A stretch of 64,000 nucleotides of DNA, taken from assembly GCA_033060915.1 (NCBI GenBank), contig CM065394.1:30930001-30994000 (forward strand). Direction: 5' to 3'. Position 1 is the stretch's first letter. Every line of letters starts with the position of its first letter. Below are positions 58,001 through 64,000 of the stretch, in pieces. Made by a program: the position numbers and the translations under genes. Source of the stretch: Euryodendron excelsum (taxonomy: Eukaryota > Streptophyta > Magnoliopsida > Ericales > Pentaphylacaceae). The notes under the pieces are model-generated. The model had not been told where the DNA came from. It did not search any database and saw only the letters and a list, made by a program, of their open reading frames with translations.

Positions 58001-59717
58001 AGGTTGCAAGAAATGTTGGCTCATTCTTCTTAAGTCCCTTGGAGAGTTGCATGGCGGACAAAGTTTTAGCCTTCAAGGTTGACTCCCGAGTAAGTGGCAC
58101 CATACATGCATTACCTTCGCCCATGATGCACATGGTCTCGGCAAAGGGGATGGGGAATGCCCGCACCCCATCCAAGAACTCCATCCCCAACACAATGGGA
58201 TAATCATCCATCGGTACCACGGAGAAGTCCACTTGGCCACACCACTCCCCAATGTGTAGCCGCACGTCCCGAGCAACTCCATAAATAGGCCGTGCCTCCA
58301 AGTTGACAGCCTTCAGCCAACCTTGCTCTTCCTTGAATTGGAGACCTAGTCTCTTGGCCTCCTTGACTTCAATAAAATTGTGAGAAGTACCGGTATCAAC
58401 TAAAGCACGAGTGCTAAAACCACACACCTTTGCTTCCACGTACATGCGCCCCTTTTTCTCGGCCTTTGGCACATCCACTTTGGCCTTGATTGCATTAAGC
58501 AGCCTTAGAGAGCCCATCTTAGTCTCCTCCCGTTGGGGACATTCCTCCTCCTCCTCCTCCTCTTGGACAAGAGCTGATAGCTTAGCCCGCTTTGGACAGT
58601 CGCGGGCAAAGTAATTTCCATCACAAAGGAAGCATGTAAACTTGGGCTTGTCACCACCCTTCTTGTCTTTGTTGAACTTGCCATGGCTTGATGAGGATGG
58701 TTTGTGTCCACCCTCCTTTGCTTGGCCTGCATGATCTCCCCCACCTTTGCCTTTGTTATACTTTTGATTTTTGGGCTTAGAGGAGGACTCACCTTGCTTG
58801 TAATCGGTTAGAGACTCCACTATAGAGATGGCCGTTGCAAGATCTTGGGGTCCCCGCCGTTAAACTTCTATCTTAGCCCATGATTGTAGCCCATCGATGA
58901 AAGTGAAGAGAGACTCCTTCTCGGACATCTCCGGTATCTCCAATAGTAACTCGGAGAACTCTTTCATATATTCCCGCACCGTGCCTTTGTGGGAGAGACG
59001 CCTTAGTCGGGCCTTTGCTTCATGCTCCGAATTTTTGGGATAGAATTGCTTCTTGATTTCCCTCTTAAAGTCATCCCATGTGGCTATAGTGCATAAGCCA
59101 CACTCCATATCTGCATGCCGCCGCCTCCACCATAGTGTGGCCGCATCCGAGAGGAAGAGAGGAGCCGTTTTTATCTTTTTGTCATCACCACTTATGCTAG
59201 TGGCTTCAAAATATTGCTCCAAGCTCCACAACAAATTATCTAACTCTCTAGCATTCCTTGACCTATTGTAAGACTTAGGCCTAGGAATGTCAACCTTATG
59301 AGAGGGAGAAACCGTACCTTGTGTGATAGCCATCTTGCACAAGAACCAATCACTTTTGATCTCCTTCATTTCCTCCCTTATAGCGGCAATCTCGGCTTGG
59401 ACCATCTCCTTGAGAGCATCCATTTGGGTCCTCACAAGCTCTGCCATGGTGTTAAGGCCACTTTACACCTCCCCTTGGAACTCCTCACACCCATTGTCGA
59501 TCCCTTCGACACGTTGGTGGAGTCCATCGATACTTTGGTCTAGTTCCTCAAACTTATCCCGTCCATTGGCCATGGCAAGCTCTACCCACATGACCCTTGA
59601 CTCTAAGGAAGACAAAGCGTCCCTTAACTTGTCCTTCTGCCTTTTGCCGGTAGGAGGAGGGGGATCCCTCTCGTGAACACCTCCATGCTCTGTGACATCC
59701 GAACCAATTGTTACCAT
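55098..59717 (-). pseudogene. gag-pol polyprotein of the chromovirus, four nonsense codons
   Basis: One frame of 1540 codons runs from ATG 59717 to the stop at 55098 without a frameshift. Order: gag (about 1-360, with WRRRHADMECGL), zinc knuckle near 362 ([13 protein letters not shown]), protease DTG (441-443), reverse transcriptase with YLDD (779-782), RNase H ([13 protein letters not shown]), integrase (HDSKWVGHPG; Asp in SMDFITC; Asp in VSDRDSRF; Glu in TDGQTERVN) and a C-terminal chromodomain (EYLVKWKGQPDSEASWE). In-frame stops lie at 59463, 58860, 56649 and 56145. The zinc-knuckle His is Tyr, and one integrase zinc-binding Cys is Phe (KTFLMCQQD). Catalytic triads of RT and integrase are otherwise kept. 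Confidence 0.93.
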
Positions 59718-59738
59718 TGCTTAGCCTTCACGAACCGA

Positions 59739-59751
59739 GGCTCTGATACCA
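59739..59751 (-). other. Primer-binding site
   Basis: TGGTATCAGAGCC on the minus strand, two bases after the 5' LTR end, is complementary to the 3' end of plant initiator methionine tRNA. Confidence 0.92.
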
Positions 59752-59753
59752 AC

Positions 59754-60275
59754 TGTCACGGGCTTGAATCTTGAATATCTTAACCCGTGCAGCTTTAGAA
59801 ACCTTTGGCTACTAAAGATGCTAAGTAAGCCTATAAGAACACCGAAAGAACAAGGCTAAGAATAAGAGAGTAACAAGAGAACAAGAGAGCTTGTAGAAGA
59901 ACTTAGAGAATGCTTTGATTGCTTGAAACTTGGATGGTTACAAATGAGGGGCTATTCCCTATTTATACTTGTCCACCTCCTCAATGGACGGTGGGGATCG
60001 TTTTGATCCAACGGTTGGAATTCCCCCTCTAGAATCATCTATACAAATATCTAGATATTTATGTACAAAGCTTCTCAAGGAAGCCTCCCCCATGTTCTAG
60101 AATCTCCCACACCTTTCTAGCTAGTATCTACACTTGTGTAGAAAGATCTAGAATGCTTACAAAAATTGTCCCATGTGTTGGAATGCCGAAGAATTGCCTA
60201 GAAGGTTCTAGACTTGGTGGGCTCCTTAACATCCTCATGGGCCTATTCTTGGGCCATCTTGGTGGGCTTGTGACA
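59754..60275 (-). repeat. 5' LTR of the gypsy element
   Basis: Same ends and length as the 3' LTR. A TATA-like GTATAAATAG lies near 59960 on the minus strand and should drive the genomic transcript. Confidence 0.95.
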
Positions 60276-61579
60276 CATGGCATACTAAACAATTCATAGG
60301 CGATAATGCAATAAAAGGTAGATCAAGTCGAGTATTAGACACTCTCTCATTAAGACAGATTTGTCCCTCACACAGGTGTCCATGGGATTAACGGATGTTT
60401 ATCTCCAGGATAAAATGATCACGATACTGAATAAGTAGCACTACAATATTCAGGTCCATCGAATGCAAATATTATATTCTACTCTTTCTATCTACAGTAT
60501 AAATGCAATATGTATGAGCGAAAAACACAAGAAATTTTTGTCTAATTCAACACAGAATTATGATAGTAAATTTCATACAAAAACCTATACCGTTTCTAAC
60601 AATATCAATATGGCATGATAACAAAAAATAGTATTTTTCACACTCAAAATATACTGCAATTCTGTAGAATTTTAACGCAGAAATTCAATACCGAAACACA
60701 GAACAAAGTGATTGAATTTTCATATAAATTCATCACATAGCAGATATAGATAATCATTTGAAAACATGAACTAGTAAAAGAGATAATTAACCAAATAGAA
60801 AAACCTGAATAGAAATTCGTAGAATTTCTAAGTCTAAAAGTGATGAAATAAAATTGACTGAATAGTTAGAATCCACCTGGAATAATCGTCGGAATCTGGA
60901 CAGCACTTCGCCCCATATGCAAAAGGACGTGGCCGGAATCTGGGCAGAATGTCGTCGCCGCTACAACAATTTGTCGGAGAGAGAGAGAGAGACGACATAC
61001 ATAGAAAGATTTGCACCCCTTCAAAATGGTGCCAATCAAACGCACCCTTAAGAAAGGTCACAACCGTTGGAATTAAATTTAACTTTGAACCGGTTCGGTT
61101 TTACCCGGTCCACACAGTTATAGTTCAAATCACGTCCAAAAAATAATATTAAACCAGCCCAAGCCTTTTATTATTTTAATCGCAACCGAATCGACTAGAC
61201 AGACAGGTGGCGGCGGCGCGTGTGTGGAATATTGGGTCAACCATGCATTCCATAGGTCCTCCCCCTTCCATAAAGTGCGGTGCCCCTTAAGGCCCAAACA
61301 CATCTTTAAACCTAGGCTTTATATACCCATAACTTTTTCCATAGAAAATCAATGCGGGACAAACCTTTAATTCTACCTAATAACCATATTCATGGTACCT
61401 ATTTTGAAGACTATTATCTCATTCAAATCTCTATGAATTTGAGCAAGTAGAATTAAAAATAGGTACCATGAATATGGAGGAAGATACAAAACACTTTGGA
61501 CCTACTAAAAAAGGCATGTAGATCCCATCTTAATAATGGCTCAAAGTTGGTGTGTCACACCAAATATTCTAATAAATCT

Positions 61580-63062
61580 CTCCATTAATGTGTTCTCCCA
61601 GTTCTGAGCATGAACCTGAACTGGAACATACAGGCTACCCCTGAAGAGATCTTCTTGTTTGTTTCCAAATTTTTACATTTAAACATAACATTTTACTTCC
61701 TAATTCATTTTGTGAATCAAATTTTTTGGGACAGAATTGAGCAAATTGAAAGTAGGTAAAATAGATATCTAATCCATCAACTTTCAGCATTCCATCAAAC
61801 TAAAGATTTCAAGATTAATCGATCACAAAGTGAAAGTGGTACTATGTGCCTTAAGAGTATGAAAATCAATTCGAGGGCTTCAGACAGTCAGGAGGATAAA
61901 TCAAGAATGTTCTCCCAAACACCATTGCCAGGTTTACCAGCCCAGAATTGCATTTCACGGTATTCATAGTATGTATCAATCTGATCTCACTCGGTACATT
62001 TTGTGTTTCTACTGTTTCAGGACCCACCATTCTTCTTCGGAAGCATTGTAATTATTTTTTTTTATTGAGTAATTACACTTTATTCCCTTATACTTTGAAC
62101 AAAAGTCACATAATTCTCATATAATTTACAAGTGAACACATAACTCCTATAATTTGGACTTAACCGTAAAATGAATAGAAAATGTTAAAATTAACTGCAA
62201 TTTTATCACAAGGGTATTTTCATCATTTCATCTATCGTTCGTAGAGGCATTTTTATCATTTCACCAAATCTATTATGTTTTCATCTATTTTACAAATAAA
62301 TCTAAATGTTATTTGTTCACTTTTGAACTATAAGAGATCAATTGATTTTCCTTCAAATGGTATGTGCATTAGAATTGGAGATTGCAGAAAATACCATGCA
62401 CTAGTTAAAGGCCAAATATGTATATATAGAATGTTATGCGCATATGTTGCCCGTGCAACATATATGTACAAACACAAGTGTTGCATGTATAGGTAGTATT
62501 TCTTAATTTTGGCGTGAATGATCGTTTTTTTTACCAGATTTGGTTGAGTACCTAAGCGACCCGGATTTGCCTAATTGCATGAACAAAAAAAAAAAAAATC
62601 TTTCATAGCCCACTATCTCAATTAAGATGAAATATGGACTTTCAGTTCGAAGCAAAAAAACAAAAAACAGAGATATGGACTTTCAATTTGCTAGAGTGAC
62701 AAACAGAGTTGCCAAGAATGTTGACATTTGTGTTTCCAAACACAAAAAAATAAAAAATAAAAATGCTATGCATGAACTAATTTTAAATCCACTTTCTTAC
62801 TTACAAAACATAAAGTGAATGGTTTCACATACATTTATTGATATGAGTCCTACTACATTGTGTCTTAAAGATGAGAAAATGAATTTAAAAATTAGTTTAT
62901 AAATGGTATTACTCAAAAATAAAATACAAAAACGTACATTAATTTGGCAATAGCTAATAGCACAATGCAACAATAGAAAGAAGCTTATTAGTTTTGCAAA
63001 CAAAGCCACACAATGGATGGCTTCCTCTAGAGAGAGAATTTGTAAATACTAGCTAGCTGGGT
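61580..63062. other. Intergenic sequence left of the PAP exon
   Basis: AT-rich. 62062-62270 (GAGTAATTACACTTTATTCC ... GGTATTTTCATCATTTCA) resembles a common plant MITE-like repeat but has no visible target duplication. The final part probably includes the PAP 3' UTR on the minus strand. No other gene. Confidence 0.45.
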
Positions 63063-63368
63063 TCAACTTGCCAAAGTGATTGGTTCACAACCGTCATGGA
63101 CACAGGCCAAGACATCTCTGTAGTCTCTTGAGACGGTGAAGGAATCGTAGACATTTCCGTCACTGCTCTTCTTGTACTCGAACAGAAGAGACGAGTGGTT
63201 AAACGCCGTCAACTTTACAAATCCATAGTCACGATCTTTGAAGAGACTCCAACTGGTTTTAACTTCGCTGTAGTCTGATAAATGGCTTCCTCCGCCGCCA
63301 ACCATCACGTGGATCGTCCCGTTCACGGTGCCGGAGTAGTTCGATGTTTCGGAGTTCACGCATTGGTT
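63063..63368 (-). CDS. PAP27: Purple acid phosphatase (PAP27-like), last exon; gene continues off the right edge
   Basis: The exon starts after an AG acceptor (63369-63370) and encodes 101 residues: NQCVNSETSNYSGTVNGTIHV, MVGGGGSHLSDYSE, WSLFKDRDYGFVKLTAFNHSS, LLFEYKKSSDGNVYDSF and SRDYRDVLACVHDGCEPITLAS, then TGA. This is the C-terminal end of the plant PAP group often called probable inactive PAP 27 or PAP1-like, including the GTIHV block with its metal-site His. PAPs are secreted or vacuolar metallo-phosphoesterases. No lesion is visible. The upstream exons are not in the 630 bp that remain, so an intron must run past the window edge. The same family is present as a pseudogene at 46.3-47.0 kb on the same strand. 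Confidence 0.9.
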   Translation of the reverse strand, partial: NQCVNSETSNYSGTVNGTIHVMVGGGGSHLSDYSEVKTSWSLFKDRDYGFVKLTAFNHSSLLFEYKKSSDGNVYDSFTVSRDYRDVLACVHDGCEPITLAS

Positions 63369-63370
63369 CT

Positions 63371-64000
63371 ATTATTTATCCACAAACATTACGTTACATG
63401 TGTAACAATCTTAAAAGTAACAATACGAAGTAGGAGAATATTTTCACCATCGATTAAAATACTAATACTACACAATGACTCTAGAAACCATTTTCCTGTT
63501 GAAAAATAATGTCTTGAGAGCATAAAAAACATAGAGTAGAAAGTATGAGAAGCGTGTCAATTTTTACAATATTTTTTAGAGTAATGTTATATACAATCTC
63601 ATATCTTAATTTATTTTCTCACTCTAAACACAAAGCTATAGAACTCACATTAATAAATTCATGTGGGACTCATTCACTTGTGTCTACAATAGATAAAAGG
63701 GATTGAGAAATTAGATTACATATAGTATTTTTTTTTAATTTTTTAAGTTATATTAGAGTTTTTGAAACATCTAGAAAGACAGGTTCTAAATTTTTTTTAT
63801 TAAATATAATAATGCTCCTTAAACTATAACTCAGATTACTAAATCCTCTAAATTAAACTTTAAAACGTGACACATTAACTATTAATTTGTGTCAATCTAA
63901 CACTTTCTATTAATAATATATTAGCAAAATTGTCATGTGACTTATATATATTCACAAAAATATGATTTTATATTTAAATTGACCTTCTCTTTTGTAATAA
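63371..64000. other. Probable PAP intron sequence
   Basis: AT-rich, lacks any PAP exon motif, and lies directly upstream of the last PAP exon on the minus strand. It is most simply part of its preceding intron. Confidence 0.5.

Larger units (their letters stand above)
54565..60275 (-). mobile_element. Ty3/gypsy chromodomain retrotransposon (chromovirus), inactive
   Basis: The 5711-bp element has two 522-bp LTRs that differ at about 19 positions by eye (near 96% identity). It is inserted in the right LTR of the LARD-like element, with CATG on both sides (54561-54564 and 60276-60279). On the minus strand it shows the expected order: LTR, primer site complementary to initiator Met tRNA, gag, protease, reverse transcriptase, RNase H, integrase, chromodomain, polypurine tract, LTR. 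The C-terminal chromodomain and compact size suggest a Reina- or Galadriel-like chromovirus; the clade is inference. Confidence 0.95.
49630..61574 (-). mobile_element. Non-autonomous LTR retrotransposon (LARD-like), split by a gypsy element
   Basis: Two direct copies of a 1.5-kb sequence flank a 3.3-kb internal region: 49630-51125, and 54468-61574 once the nested element is removed. The copies run from TGTTGAAAAAATATTG (TATTGAAAAAATATTG in the other) to CACCAAATATTCCAACA. AATCT at 49625-49629 and 61575-61579 is the 5-bp target duplication. Read on the minus strand the LTR begins TGTTGGAATATTTGGTG, and a purine-rich GTAGGAGAT precedes it at the left LTR, as in Ty1/copia elements. The interior has no gag, protease, integrase or reverse transcriptase, only one short broken ORF, so it depends on another element's enzymes. 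No clear primer-binding site was seen. Confidence 0.85.

Noticed and set aside
55497..58614. Plus-strand frames opposite gag-pol
   Set aside because: All are shadows of the minus-strand polyprotein; none has an independent domain.

Overview
The window is nuclear DNA of a flowering plant. Evidence: GT-AG introns, AT-rich spacers, plant-type gene families (SnRK1 gamma-like KING1, EXO70, purple acid phosphatase), and a dense load of plant retrotransposons and a PIF/Harbinger DNA transposon. The protein families and repeats fit a eudicot, probably a woody rosid; that last step is inference.

Layout. 1-6 kb is non-coding and holds an odd CGATCG-rich cluster, a LINE/RNase H remnant, a SINE remnant and a local duplication. 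6.4-11.3 kb (+) is an intact six-exon KING1 gene (423 aa, four CBS domains) with a promoter carrying two G-boxes 10 bp apart. 11.3-16.9 kb holds short duplications and decayed LINE pieces. 16.95-18.91 kb (-) is an intact single-exon EXO70 exocyst gene (652 aa). 22.4-26.3 kb (-) is a small five-exon gene for a COMM-domain-like protein of about 200 aa; its first intron contains a tandem duplication with a decayed copy of exon 1.

27.75-35.51 kb is a PIF/Harbinger transposon with matching TIRs and TAA target duplications. It carries a broken transposase (-), a broken Myb/SANT-like second ORF (+), an LRR fragment and an inserted LTR-like block. 35.8-39.4 kb (+) holds the first two exons of an unrecognised secreted protein behind a convincing promoter. 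39.7-40.2 kb is a solo Ty3/gypsy LTR. 41.6-46.3 kb is a dead LINE that has landed in a purple acid phosphatase (PAP) pseudogene (46.3-47.0 kb, -). 47.8-49.5 kb is a solo Ty1/copia-type LTR with a 70-bp dyad array.

49.63-61.57 kb is one non-autonomous LTR retrotransposon (1.5-kb LTRs, AATCT target duplication). Its right LTR was later split by a 5.7-kb chromodomain Ty3/gypsy element (54.57-60.28 kb) whose single gag-pol frame is closed only by four nonsense codons. At the right edge, 63.06-63.37 kb (-) is the intact last exon of a second PAP gene that continues beyond the window.

Host genes here are independent housekeeping or signalling genes, not an operon-like system: SnRK1-type energy signalling (KING1), vesicle tethering (EXO70) and a PAP cluster. 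Most of the right half is nested transposable elements whose order of insertion can be read from the target duplications. I found no convincing new biological system. The best leads are the unknown secreted protein, the short ORF inside the non-autonomous LTR element, the ghost exon, and a gypsy family with apparent 4-bp target duplications.
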